Source: Streptomyces nodosus
GTDB lineage: Bacteria; Actinomycetota; Actinomycetes; Streptomycetales; Streptomycetaceae
Assembly (NCBI RefSeq): GCF_008704995.1
Contig: NZ_CP023747.1
Span: 4,371,501 to 4,435,500 of the forward strand
Direction: 5' to 3'
DNA: 64,000 nucleotides
Shown: piece after piece, positions 45,600-55,699 of the stretch
Layout: each line of letters begins with the position of its first letter
Position numbering within the stretch: the first letter of the stretch is position 1
Notes under the pieces: generated by a model
Told to the model about the DNA's origin: nothing
Databases searched by the model: none
What the model saw: only the letters and a program-made list of their open reading frames with translations
Translations under genes and position numbers: made by a program

Positions 45600-45971
45600 G
45601 TGCCTACGATCCAGCAGCTGGTCCGGAAGGGCCGGCAGGACAAGGTCGACAAGAACAAGACGCCGGCACTCGAGGGTTCCCCTCAGCGTCGTGGCGTCTG
45701 CACGCGTGTGTTCACGACTACCCCGAAGAAGCCGAACTCGGCCCTGCGTAAGGTCGCGCGTGTGCGTCTGACCAGCGGCATCGAGGTCACGGCCTACATT
45801 CCGGGTGAGGGACACAACCTGCAGGAGCACTCCATCGTGCTCGTGCGCGGCGGCCGTGTGAAGGACCTGCCGGGTGTTCGCTACAAGATCATCCGCGGCT
45901 CGCTCGACACCCAGGGTGTCAAGAACCGCAAGCAGGCTCGCAGCCGTTACGGCGCCAAGAAGGAGAAGTAA
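45600..45971 (+). CDS. rpsL: 30S ribosomal protein S12
   Basis: S12 controls decoding accuracy. The 123-residue product begins VPTIQQLVRKGR. The streptomycin-related positions are wild type: TTTPKKPNSALRK contains the Lys equivalent to K43 and GGRVKDLPGVRY the Lys equivalent to K88. GTG at 45600 follows GGAGAAG. It is the first gene of the str operon. Confidence 0.98.
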   Translation: MPTIQQLVRKGRQDKVDKNKTPALEGSPQRRGVCTRVFTTTPKKPNSALRKVARVRLTSGIEVTAYIPGEGHNLQEHSIVLVRGGRVKDLPGVRYKIIRGSLDTQGVKNRKQARSRYGAKKEK

Positions 45972-45973
45972 GA

Positions 45974-46444
45974 ATGCCTCGTAAGGGCCCCGCCCCGAAG
46001 CGCCCGGTCATCATCGACCCGGTCTACGGCTCTCCTCTGGTGACCTCCCTCATCAACAAGGTGCTGCTGAACGGCAAGCGCTCCACCGCCGAGCGCATCG
46101 TCTACGGCGCCATGGAGGGTCTGCGTGAGAAGACGGGCAACGACCCGATCATCACGCTGAAGCGCGCCCTGGAGAACATCAAGCCGACCCTCGAGGTCAA
46201 GTCCCGCCGTGTCGGTGGCGCGACGTACCAGGTCCCGATCGAGGTCAAGCCCGGTCGTGCCAACACCCTGGCGCTGCGCTGGCTCGTCGGTTACTCCCGC
46301 GCCCGTCGCGAGAAGACCATGACCGAGCGTCTCCTCAACGAGCTCCTCGACGCCTCCAACGGCCTCGGTGCCGCGGTGAAGAAGCGCGAGGACACGCACA
46401 AGATGGCCGAGTCCAACAAGGCCTTCGCGCACTACCGCTGGTAG
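45974..46444 (+). CDS. rpsG: 30S ribosomal protein S7
   Basis: S7 starts assembly of the 30S head and contacts the E-site tRNA. The 156-residue product MPRKGPAPKRPVIIDPVYGSPLVTSLINKVLLNGKR has the family signature and normal length. ATG lies two bases after the rpsL stop, and its ribosome site (AAGGAG) is within the end of rpsL, so the two are coupled. Confidence 0.98.
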   Translation: MPRKGPAPKRPVIIDPVYGSPLVTSLINKVLLNGKRSTAERIVYGAMEGLREKTGNDPIITLKRALENIKPTLEVKSRRVGGATYQVPIEVKPGRANTLALRWLVGYSRARREKTMTERLLNELLDASNGLGAAVKKREDTHKMAESNKAFAHYRW

Positions 46445-46483
46445 TCGCTACCCCATCGAGAACCGAGAGAAGACTGAAGCCTT

Positions 46484-48610
46484 ATGGCTACCACTTCACT
46501 TGACCTGGCCAGGGTCCGCAACATCGGGATCATGGCCCACATCGACGCGGGCAAGACGACCACCACCGAACGGATCCTGTTCTACACGGGTGTCTCGTAC
46601 AAGATCGGCGAGACGCACGAAGGCTCCGCGACCATGGACTGGATGGAGCAGGAGCAGGAGCGTGGCATCACGATCACGTCTGCTGCCACCACCTGTCACT
46701 GGCCGCTGGCCGATGTGGACCACACCATCAACATCATCGACACCCCGGGCCACGTGGACTTCACCGTCGAGGTGGAGCGCTCCCTGCGCGTCCTCGACGG
46801 TGCCGTGACGGTGTTCGACGGTGTTGCGGGCGTCGAGCCGCAGTCCGAGACGGTGTGGCGTCAGGCGGACCGCTACGGCGTTCCGCGTATCTGCTTCGTC
46901 AACAAGCTCGACCGCACCGGTGCCGAGTTCCACCGCTGCGTCGACATGATCTCCGACCGTCTGGGCGCTCAGCCGCTGGTCATGCAGCTGCCCATCGGTG
47001 CCGAGGCCGACTTCCGCGGCGTGGTGGACCTGGTCCGCATGAAGGCCCTGGTCTGGTCCGCCGAGGCGACCAAGGGTGAGATGTACGACGTCGTCGACAT
47101 CCCCGACACGCACGCCGAGGCCGCCGAGGAGTGGCGCGGCAAGCTGCTCGAGGCCGTCGCGGAGAACGACGAAGAGCTGATGGAGCTGTACCTCGAGGGC
47201 GAGGAGCCCACCGAGGAGCAGCTGTACGCGGCGATCCGTCGTATCACCATCGCCTCCGGCAAGGCGTCCGACAAGACCGTCACCCCGGTGTTCTGCGGTA
47301 CCGCGTTCAAGAACAAGGGCGTCCAGCCCCTGCTCGACGCGGTCGTGCGCTACCTCCCCTCGCCGCTCGACGTCGAGGCCATCGAGGGCCACGACGTCAA
47401 GGACCCCGAGGTGATCGTCAAGCGCAAGCCGTCCGAGGACGAGCCGCTGGCCGCGCTGGCGTTCAAGATCATGAGCGACCCGCACCTGGGCAAGCTCACC
47501 TTCGTCCGGGTGTACTCCGGCCGCCTGGTGTCCGGCACCGCCGTGCTGAACGCCGTCAAGGGCAAGAAGGAGCGCATCGGCAAGATCTACCGTATGCACG
47601 CCAACAAGCGTGAGGAGATCGAGTCGGTGGGCGCCGGTGACATCGTCGCCGTCATGGGCCTGAAGCAGACCACCACCGGTGAGACGCTGAGCGACGAGAA
47701 GGCCCCGGTGATCCTGGAGTCCATGGACTTCCCGGCGCCGGTCATCCAGGTCGCCATCGAGCCCAAGTCGAAGGGCGACCAGGAGAAGCTGGGCGTCGCC
47801 ATCCAGCGCCTGGCCGAGGAGGACCCGTCCTTCCAGGTCCACTCGGACGAGGAGACCGGCCAGACCATCATCGGTGGTATGGGCGAGCTGCACCTCGAGG
47901 TGCTGGTCGACCGTATGCGCCGTGAGTTCAAGGTCGAGGCCAACGTCGGCAAGCCGCAGGTCGCGTACCGCGAGACCATCCGCAAGACGGTCGACCGGGT
48001 CGACTACACGCACAAGAAGCAGACTGGTGGTACCGGCCAGTTCGCCAAGGTGCAGATCTCGATCGAGCCGCTCGAGGGTGGCGACACCTCGTACGAGTTC
48101 GTTAACAAGGTGACCGGTGGCCGTATCCCGAAGGAGTACATCCCTTCGGTCGACGCCGGTGCCCAGGAGGCCATGCAGTTCGGCATCCTGGCGGGCTACG
48201 AGATGACCGGTGTCCGTGTCATCCTGCTCGACGGTGGCTACCACGAGGTCGACTCCTCCGAGCTCGCCTTCAAGATCGCCGGCTCGCAGGCCTTCAAGGA
48301 GGCCGCGCGCAAGGCCGGCCCTGTGCTCCTCGAACCGATGATGGCCGTCGAGGTCACCACGCCCGAGGACTACATGGGTGAGGTCATCGGCGACATCAAC
48401 TCCCGCCGTGGCCAGATCCAGGCCATGGAGGAGCGGGCCGGTGCCCGCGTCGTCAAGGGCCTCGTGCCCCTGTCGGAGATGTTCGGCTACGTCGGCGACC
48501 TCCGCAGCAAGACGTCGGGTCGCGCAAGCTACTCGATGCAGTTCGACTCCTACGCCGAGGTTCCCCGGAACGTCGCCGAGGAGATCATCGCGAAGGCCAA
48601 GGGCGAGTAA
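46484..48610 (+). CDS. fusA: Elongation factor G
   Basis: EF-G drives ribosomal translocation with GTP. The 708-residue product shows G1 AHIDAGKTTTTERIL, G2 region RGITITSAATT, G3 DTPGHVDF and G4 NKLDRTG, then domains II to V including GGMGELHLEVLVDRM. ATG at 46484 follows GAGAGAAGA. It lies 39 bases after rpsG in the str operon. Confidence 0.98.
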   Translation: MATTSLDLARVRNIGIMAHIDAGKTTTTERILFYTGVSYKIGETHEGSATMDWMEQEQERGITITSAATTCHWPLADVDHTINIIDTPGHVDFTVEVERSLRVLDGAVTVFDGVAGVEPQSETVWRQADRYGVPRICFVNKLDRTGAEFHRCVDMISDRLGAQPLVMQLPIGAEADFRGVVDLVRMKALVWSAEATKGEMYDVVDIPDTHAEAAEEWRGKLLEAVAENDEELMELYLEGEEPTEEQLYAAIRRITIASGKASDKTVTPVFCGTAFKNKGVQPLLDAVVRYLPSPLDVEAIEGHDVKDPEVIVKRKPSEDEPLAALAFKIMSDPHLGKLTFVRVYSGRLVSGTAVLNAVKGKKERIGKIYRMHANKREEIESVGAGDIVAVMGLKQTTTGETLSDEKAPVILESMDFPAPVIQVAIEPKSKGDQEKLGVAIQRLAEEDPSFQVHSDEETGQTIIGGMGELHLEVLVDRMRREFKVEANVGKPQVAYRETIRKTVDRVDYTHKKQTGGTGQFAKVQISIEPLEGGDTSYEFVNKVTGGRIPKEYIPSVDAGAQEAMQFGILAGYEMTGVRVILLDGGYHEVDSSELAFKIAGSQAFKEAARKAGPVLLEPMMAVEVTTPEDYMGEVIGDINSRRGQIQAMEERAGARVVKGLVPLSEMFGYVGDLRSKTSGRASYSMQFDSYAEVPRNVAEEIIAKAKGE

Positions 48611-48777
48611 CGCACCCCGTTTACACGCTTTAGGCTTGACACCGACCGCCGGGTTCCGAATCCCGGAAAGGACCCTCGGTCCCCATACGGGCGAGGATCC
48701 CGGCGGGCGGCACCCCAGCAAAGATCACCTGGCGCCGATGAGTAAGGCGTACAGAACCACTCCACAGGAGGAACCCA

Positions 48778-49971
<1,194 letters not shown>

Positions 49972-50030
49972 GCTCTCCAGCTTGCTCCGGGTCCGATGAC
50001 CCCGGTGACGCGCACTGCGTGCACCTGAAG

Positions 50031-50061
50031 GGGCCCGTACGACATCACGTCGTACGGGCCC
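50031..50061 (+). terminator. Terminator after tuf
   Basis: A 13-bp perfect stem (GGGCCCGTACGAC and complement) with a 5-base loop, followed by TTTCG. Confidence 0.88.
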
Positions 50062-50221
50062 TTTCGCGTACCCGGGGCCGTGCGCCGTGCGGCCGGCCGG
50101 TCGGAGGCGGAACCGGGGCGCTGTTACGAAATTATTCGGTGCCTACGACCTCTGGCTCCCCGTAGATCACTCGCCCACCATTTGTCATGCCACTAACCAA
50201 ATTCAGAGCGGGAGGGTGTGC

Positions 50222-53200
50222 ATGTCTGCGCACGTCAGCAGGAGAGCCGTCCTGGGCGCGGGTCTCGCCGCGGTGCCGGTGCTTTCGTCGGGTGCCACGG
50301 GCGCCGCGTGGGCGGCCGGAAGTGGAAACGGGAACGGACAGGGAAACGAGAACGGACAGGGACACGGGCCCGGAGGCGGAGGTCTCCAGGTCACCGAACC
50401 CGGGGCCTATGTCTCCTTCGCGTCCCATGAACCGAGACCGGGCTCCTTCTCCCTGGTGGGCGCCCCGGTCGTGGTCAGCGCCGACGACCACTCCGGTGTC
50501 GTACGGGCCGCAGGGGACCTCCGCGACGACATCGAGCGGGTCACGGGCGTCCGGCCGGGCCGCACCATCGCCCGTAACGCCGTGCTGGTGGGCACGATCG
50601 GCCGCAGCCCGCTGATCGACTCGTTGGTGAAGTCGGGGAAGCTGGACGTCACCGGGGTGCGCGGAGGCTGGGAGACCTCGCTCCAGGCCGTGGTGGACCA
50701 CCCGATGCCCGGGGTCGACCGCGCCCTGGTCATCGCGGGCAGCGACCCGCGCGGCACGATCTTCGGCGCCTACGACGTCTCGTACGGCATCGGGGTCTCG
50801 CCCTGGTACTGGTGGGACGATGTGCAGCCGGTGCGCCGCAACCGCGTCTGGATCCTGCCAGGCCGCCACACCCAGGGCACACCGGTGGTGAAGTACCGCG
50901 GTGTCTTCATCAACGACGAGAACCCGGCCCTGGGCCTCTGGGCACCCGCTTTCTTCGGTCCGGGCAAGGCGCCGGGCTACCCCGGCGGCTTCAACGCCGA
51001 CTTCTACGCCAAGGTCTTCGAACTCCTGCTCAGGCTGAAGGGCAACTACCTCTGGCCGGCGGTGTGGGGGCGCGCCTTCGCGGAGGACGACCCGGAGAAC
51101 CACCAGCGGGCCACCGAGTACGGGATCGTCATGGGCACCTCCCACGAGGCCCCCATGATGCGCGGCATCGAGGAGTGGAACCGCCACGCGAGCGGGGGCA
51201 AGGACCCGTACGGCGGCAATGGCGAGTGGTCGTACGTCCGCAACGCCCAGGCGGTCAAGGCGTACTGGCGGGACGGCCTGCAGCGCATGGTCGACGAGGG
51301 CTTCGAGGGCGTCGTCACCCTGGGCATGCGCGGCAACGGCGACACCAGCCTGCCGGACGGCGACGGCATCGAACTGATGCAGGAGATCATCTCCGAGCAG
51401 CGCCGCATCATCGAGGAGGTCACCGGCCGGCCGGCCGCCGAGACCCCCCAGGTGTGGACCCTCTACAAGGAGGTCCAGCGCTACTGGGACCGCGGACTGC
51501 GCGCCCCGGACGACGTCACGGTCGTGCTGACCGACGACAACTGGAGCAACATCCGTAAGCACCCCGACCCCGCGGAGGCCGCCCGACCCGGCGGCTACGG
51601 CCTGTACTACCACTTCGACTACGTCGGCGTGGGCCGCAACTACAAGTGGGTCGACACCGCCAACCTCCGCAATGTCCAGGAGCAGCTCCACCAGGCCCAC
51701 GCCTACGGCAACCACGGCCTGTGGGTCGTCAACGTCGGCGATCTGAAGGGCAATGAGCTGCCGACCGAGTTCTTCCTCGACTACGCCTGGAACCCGGACA
51801 ACTGGCCCCAGGAGCGGCTGACGGAGTGGGAACGCCGGTACGCCCGCCAGAACTTCGGCGAGAGCGACTCCGCGGCGATCGCGGAGGTGCTGGAGGAGTA
51901 CGGCCGCCTCCAGGCCCGCCGCAAGCCCGAGCTGCTCAACCGCCGGATCACCCTCCAGGACGGTCAGGTCCGGTACGACGACCAGCAGAGCCCGTACCAC
52001 TTCGCCCACCGGGAGATGGAGCGGGTCACCGACGAGTGGAAGGCCCTGGCGCGCAAGGCCGACCGGATCGCCCGGAAGCTGCCCGCCCGCAACCAGGACG
52101 CCTGGTTCGAACTGGTCGGCTACGAGGTGACGGCGACCGCCAACCTCTACGCCCTGCGGCAGGCCGAGTTCACCAACCTGCTCTACGCCGGGCAGGGCCG
52201 GGCGGCGACCAACGACCGGGCCAAGGAGGCGGAGGCGGGCCTGGAGCAGGACCTCGCCCTCGCCGCGCACTTCAACCACCAGGTCGCGGGCGGCAAATGG
52301 AACGGCTTCCAGACCCAGCCGCACATCGACTACGGCGATGTGGACCGCTACGGTCCGAACGCGGGCTGGCAGCAGCCGGAGATCGACAACGAAGCGATCC
52401 CGGACGTCCTGTTCCCGGCGGTACGGCGGATCGAGATACCGAAGGCCGCGGGTCTTGGCGTCTCGCTGGACGGCTCCGAGGACGCGGGGCAGTGGTGGCC
52501 GGGCGGCGCGACGACCCCGGCGCGGCTGCCGGAGTTCAGCCCGTACCAGACCCGCCCGCAGCAGTATGTGGAGATCTTCAACCGGGGCCGTACGGCCTTC
52601 GACTACCGGGTGGAGACCTCCGCCGCCTGGCTGGTGCCGGACCGCAAGCGGGGCCGGGTGGAGCAGCAGGAGCGGGTCGAGGTCCGGGTGGACTGGTCGA
52701 GGGTGCCGGCGGGCGGCGCGAAGGCGACGCTGACGGTGTCGGGCGCGGGCTCCTCGGTGACCGTCCAGTGCACGGCGGACAAGCCGTCGCAGCGGGGTCT
52801 GAAGGGCTTTGTCGAGGCGGGCGGCTATGTGGCGATCGACACCGAGCACTACGACCGCGCGGTGGGCACCTGGCGCCGGCTGGACGGCATCGGCCGCACC
52901 ACGGCGGGCATGACCCCCTGGCCGGTCACGGCCCCCCGGCAGACCCCGGGCGGCGCCAAGTCCCCCCGTCTGGAGTACGAGGTGACGCTTCTGTCGCCGG
53001 GTGAGGTGACGCTCTGGGCGGAGGTGTCCCCGCGCAACCCGGCCCTCGCGACGAGCGGCCTGCGGTACGCGGTCTCCTTCGACGACGCGAAGCCGCAGAC
53101 GGTGGACATCATCGAGGCCACGGGCTCGGACGACGGCTCGATGAACATCCAGTGGGCGCGGAACACCTCCGACAACATCAACCGCACCTCGACCCGGCAC

Positions 53201-53335
53201 CGCCTCGCTGCCGGGACCCACCGCCTCACCTTCTGGATGGTCGACCCCACGGTCGTCCTCCAGCGCCTCCTGATCGACACGGGCGGCCTGCCGCAGACGT
53301 ACCTCGGCCCGCTGGAGAGCCGACGACTGCGCTGA
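50222..53335 (+). CDS. Secreted GH115-type alpha-1,2-glucuronidase
   Basis: This 1037-residue exported enzyme is of the glycoside hydrolase 115 type, which removes 4-O-methylglucuronic acid from xylan. A twin-arginine signal is clear (MSAHVSRRAVLGAGLAAVPVL, R7R8, with cleavage near AWA at about 31), followed by a Gly/Asn/Gln linker. The core shows KYRGVFINDENPAL, LLLRLKGNYLWPAVWGRAF, GTSHEAPMMRG and VVLTDDNWSNIRK, which I recognise as family blocks, and a C-terminal beta domain. ATG at 50222 follows GGGAGGG. It appears to be a single-gene unit. Confidence 0.88.
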   Translation: MSAHVSRRAVLGAGLAAVPVLSSGATGAAWAAGSGNGNGQGNENGQGHGPGGGGLQVTEPGAYVSFASHEPRPGSFSLVGAPVVVSADDHSGVVRAAGDLRDDIERVTGVRPGRTIARNAVLVGTIGRSPLIDSLVKSGKLDVTGVRGGWETSLQAVVDHPMPGVDRALVIAGSDPRGTIFGAYDVSYGIGVSPWYWWDDVQPVRRNRVWILPGRHTQGTPVVKYRGVFINDENPALGLWAPAFFGPGKAPGYPGGFNADFYAKVFELLLRLKGNYLWPAVWGRAFAEDDPENHQRATEYGIVMGTSHEAPMMRGIEEWNRHASGGKDPYGGNGEWSYVRNAQAVKAYWRDGLQRMVDEGFEGVVTLGMRGNGDTSLPDGDGIELMQEIISEQRRIIEEVTGRPAAETPQVWTLYKEVQRYWDRGLRAPDDVTVVLTDDNWSNIRKHPDPAEAARPGGYGLYYHFDYVGVGRNYKWVDTANLRNVQEQLHQAHAYGNHGLWVVNVGDLKGNELPTEFFLDYAWNPDNWPQERLTEWERRYARQNFGESDSAAIAEVLEEYGRLQARRKPELLNRRITLQDGQVRYDDQQSPYHFAHREMERVTDEWKALARKADRIARKLPARNQDAWFELVGYEVTATANLYALRQAEFTNLLYAGQGRAATNDRAKEAEAGLEQDLALAAHFNHQVAGGKWNGFQTQPHIDYGDVDRYGPNAGWQQPEIDNEAIPDVLFPAVRRIEIPKAAGLGVSLDGSEDAGQWWPGGATTPARLPEFSPYQTRPQQYVEIFNRGRTAFDYRVETSAAWLVPDRKRGRVEQQERVEVRVDWSRVPAGGAKATLTVSGAGSSVTVQCTADKPSQRGLKGFVEAGGYVAIDTEHYDRAVGTWRRLDGIGRTTAGMTPWPVTAPRQTPGGAKSPRLEYEVTLLSPGEVTLWAEVSPRNPALATSGLRYAVSFDDAKPQTVDIIEATGSDDGSMNIQWARNTSDNINRTSTRHRLAAGTHRLTFWMVDPTVVLQRLLIDTGGLPQTYLGPLESRRLR

Positions 53336-53348
53336 CCTGCCACCGGGA

Positions 53349-53384
53349 AGGCGGGCGCAGGGTCACCGGACTCCGCGCCCGCCT
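53349..53384 (+). terminator. Hairpin after the GH115-type gene
   Basis: A 10-bp perfect stem (AGGCGGGCGC and complement) with a 16-base loop, 13 bases after the stop. Confidence 0.6.
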
Positions 53385-53420
53385 CGGCGTGCGGGCGCCG
53401 CGAAGGCGCCTGCGCCTGGT

Positions 53421-53436
53421 TGAGTAGAACTACTCA
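53421..53436. promoter_or_regulatory. Short palindrome upstream of the type VII block
   Basis: TGAGTAG and CTACTCA are separated by two bases. A second inverted repeat, CGGCCGAT and its complement around TCGG, lies at 53476-53495. Both lie between the GH115 terminator and the first gene of the type VII-like set, so either could be an operator. Confidence 0.35.
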
Positions 53437-53583
53437 GGCGCCCGCTCCCCCTGAGCTGGTTGGATCGAGTGACGTCGGCCGATTCGGATCGGCCGCGCAC
53501 AACCCGGGTAGGCGCTGTCACTTGGCGTAGCTAGGGTTGTCACCGAGCAATGCGTGTTGTACGAACGCACGGGGGAGAGTGCT

Positions 53584-54075
53584 GTGTTGCCGAGCGATGC
53601 CGGGTCGACCGGACAGCCGCCGTCGCTGTTGTCAGGCTTGGCCGAGGGGACCGCGAGCGCCGTCGCTGCCCAGGCCGACATGGCCACGGAGTTGTCGTCG
53701 TTCACGAATTTCCAGAAGCGGGTGGACGCCCTGATCCGTGACCTGAAGGGCTCGGCCGCCGGCCCGGGCAAGGTCGGGGAGGCCCAGCTGGTCCGACACC
53801 AGTTCGGTGGCGGTGGCGGTTCGTGGTCGGAGGCGACCGGTCTGTACTCGGCCTACGAGACGGTGATCGGCGAACTGGAGACGCTGTCGAGGCTGCTGTC
53901 CGACTCGATGGAGGGCATGGGCATCGCCGTCATGGCCTCGCACAAGGGCTACGCGAACATCGACCTGGACACGCGGCACCGGATGACGGTCATCAGCGCG
54001 AGGGCGAGAGAGAACTACGGCGGAAGCTACGACCCCTCCCTGCCGCACGCACGCGACGCCGGTGGCACGATCTGA
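53584..54075 (+). CDS. WXG100-like type VII secretion-associated protein
   Basis: This 163-residue, mostly helical protein includes the segment GGGGGSWSEATGLYSAYETVIGELETLSRLLSDSMEGMGIAVMAS, which has the WxEA-type turn and long helix of WXG100/ESAT-6-like proteins. Such small helical proteins are secreted as pairs by the type VII system. GTG at 53584 has GGGGGAG upstream; a GTG ten codons earlier is also in frame. It is the first gene of a co-oriented set leading to a mycosin-like protease. Confidence 0.7.
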   Translation: MLPSDAGSTGQPPSLLSGLAEGTASAVAAQADMATELSSFTNFQKRVDALIRDLKGSAAGPGKVGEAQLVRHQFGGGGGSWSEATGLYSAYETVIGELETLSRLLSDSMEGMGIAVMASHKGYANIDLDTRHRMTVISARARENYGGSYDPSLPHARDAGGTI

Positions 54076-54103
54076 TGGTGGTGACGGTGACGGGGGTGCC
54101 TTG

Positions 54104-55699
54104 ATGGCGGGCAAGGGCAACGGTGGCGGTACGTCCTTCGAGGGCATGAGCCATGAGCAGATGCTGGCGTGGCTGGACCAGGCGAACTCGGGAGAGGTGC
54201 AGGCTGCCGCGGGCCGTCTGACGGCGGCGGCCGAGGAGATCCGGAAGATCGCCGAGGAACTGAAGGTCCGCCCACAGTGGGTGGAGTGGAAGGGCGAGGG
54301 CGCGGACGCGTTCCGTGCCTGGGCGAACGATCTGGCCAATTCCACGCTCCGGCTGGGTGACTTCAGCGAGGACGCGGCGAAGTGGCTGGGCGAGGCATCG
54401 GGTGCGATCGCCACGGCCCAGGCATCGATCCCCCGTGACACCAAGGGCGCACAGGCGAACCTGGACGCGGCGACGGCGGCCCACAACGACCCGGATTCGG
54501 CCGCGGTACGCGCCAAGTCGGCGACGGAACTCGCCGCGTTGAAGGCGGACCAGGAGAAGGTCCGCCTGGAGGCGGCGTCCCAGATGCACAAGCTGGGACA
54601 GTCCTACGAGCTCTCGGCGAGCCAACTGGACGGCCTGGAAAGGCCGAAGTTTCCACCGCCGCCGGATGAGATCAGGCCGCCGGAACCGCATCGCTCATCC
54701 GTGGAACTGACCCGCCCGGGAACCGGCACCACCCATGGTGTGAGTACCAAAAGCCCAAGTGCGAGTTATGGCCCCACCAACGGCATCAGCGCCGCTACAA
54801 GCTCTGAGCATCGGGATCCTGCGGCTTCCGGGCGCACTTCGAACCTGCCCCCCAGCGTGTCCCCGCCGAGTCACCCGCTTCCGTCGGTCGACGAGCCGGC
54901 GACGCGCGTCGGCATCGACACGGTGGCCGCGCCGCCAGAAGTCCGTCAGCCCGTCACGGGCCCTGCGGGAGCGCAGGCCGCGGCCGCGCGCCCGGACATG
55001 GGAACTCTGCCTCCGGCGCCCGGACCGGTTCCTCCGGTCTCGCGTGGCCTTGAGCGGATGCCTTCGGCTTCAGGGGGAGTTGAGAAGTCCGTCGGTGGAG
55101 GGCGCGTGCCCGCCCAGCCCGGCCAGAAGTCCATCGGGCCGGCTCCCGCTCGTGGCGTCGCAGGAACCAGTCCTTCCCCTGGCCGCAGCCTGCCAGGTCC
55201 TGTAAGCGCTATCGGCCAGGGCGCCTCGGGCCAGGGTCCCGCAGCCGGGCGTGGTGGTACGCCCGGTTCGGGGACCGGTGGGCGTCCGGCTGCACCCGCT
55301 GCCGGGGGACGGTCGATGGGCCGGGTTCCGGGGGGACCGGTAGGTGGCCCGACTGCAACTGGTCCCGGTCCGTCCGGCCGCCTGCCATCAACGAGTGCGC
55401 CAGGACAGCCGGTGTCTCGGAGCGTCGGCCCCACCGCCGGGCGTGCTGTATCCACGCCGCGTGAAGGCATCGTAGGCGGCACTCCACAGCGGACAGGCCG
55501 CCCTCCGGTACGACCCGGTACGCAGCTGCCCATGGCACCGACGCGGGGAGGTATCTCCGGCGGCGTGCCGAGCGAGACCGCGGGCGGCGCGCGGAGCGGC
55601 GTTCGCGGTGTTACGAACGGATCGCCGAGTGGTCCTCGGCAGCGGAGCCAGAAACAGAAGCCCAAGCGCCGAAGCGAACCACCGACCGACGGCCAATGA
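54104..55699 (+). CDS. WXG/PPE-like type VII protein with long Pro/Gly-rich tail
   Basis: The first ~170 of its 531 residues form a helical WXG-like domain (QWVEWKGEGADAFRAWANDLANSTLRLGDF has the W-x-G turn; a long helix follows). The remaining ~350 are a Pro/Gly/Ser/Ala-rich low-complexity region ending in a very basic tail. Proteins of this build occur next to mycosin proteases in Streptomyces. The start at 54104 has GGGGGTG upstream. The stop overlaps the mycosin gene. Confidence 0.75.
   Translation: MAGKGNGGGTSFEGMSHEQMLAWLDQANSGEVQAAAGRLTAAAEEIRKIAEELKVRPQWVEWKGEGADAFRAWANDLANSTLRLGDFSEDAAKWLGEASGAIATAQASIPRDTKGAQANLDAATAAHNDPDSAAVRAKSATELAALKADQEKVRLEAASQMHKLGQSYELSASQLDGLERPKFPPPPDEIRPPEPHRSSVELTRPGTGTTHGVSTKSPSASYGPTNGISAATSSEHRDPAASGRTSNLPPSVSPPSHPLPSVDEPATRVGIDTVAAPPEVRQPVTGPAGAQAAAARPDMGTLPPAPGPVPPVSRGLERMPSASGGVEKSVGGGRVPAQPGQKSIGPAPARGVAGTSPSPGRSLPGPVSAIGQGASGQGPAAGRGGTPGSGTGGRPAAPAAGGRSMGRVPGGPVGGPTATGPGPSGRLPSTSAPGQPVSRSVGPTAGRAVSTPREGIVGGTPQRTGRPPVRPGTQLPMAPTRGGISGGVPSETAGGARSGVRGVTNGSPSGPRQRSQKQKPKRRSEPPTDGQ

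Noticed and set aside
48611..48777. A tuf-specific promoter built on TTGACA at 48636
   Set aside because: No acceptable -10 box at 16 to 19 bases; kept only as a remark in the tuf entry.
54104..55699. Reading the Pro/Gly-rich protein as translation initiation factor IF-2
   Set aside because: Similarity is only low-complexity; no GTPase motifs are present, and the N-terminus is WXG-like.
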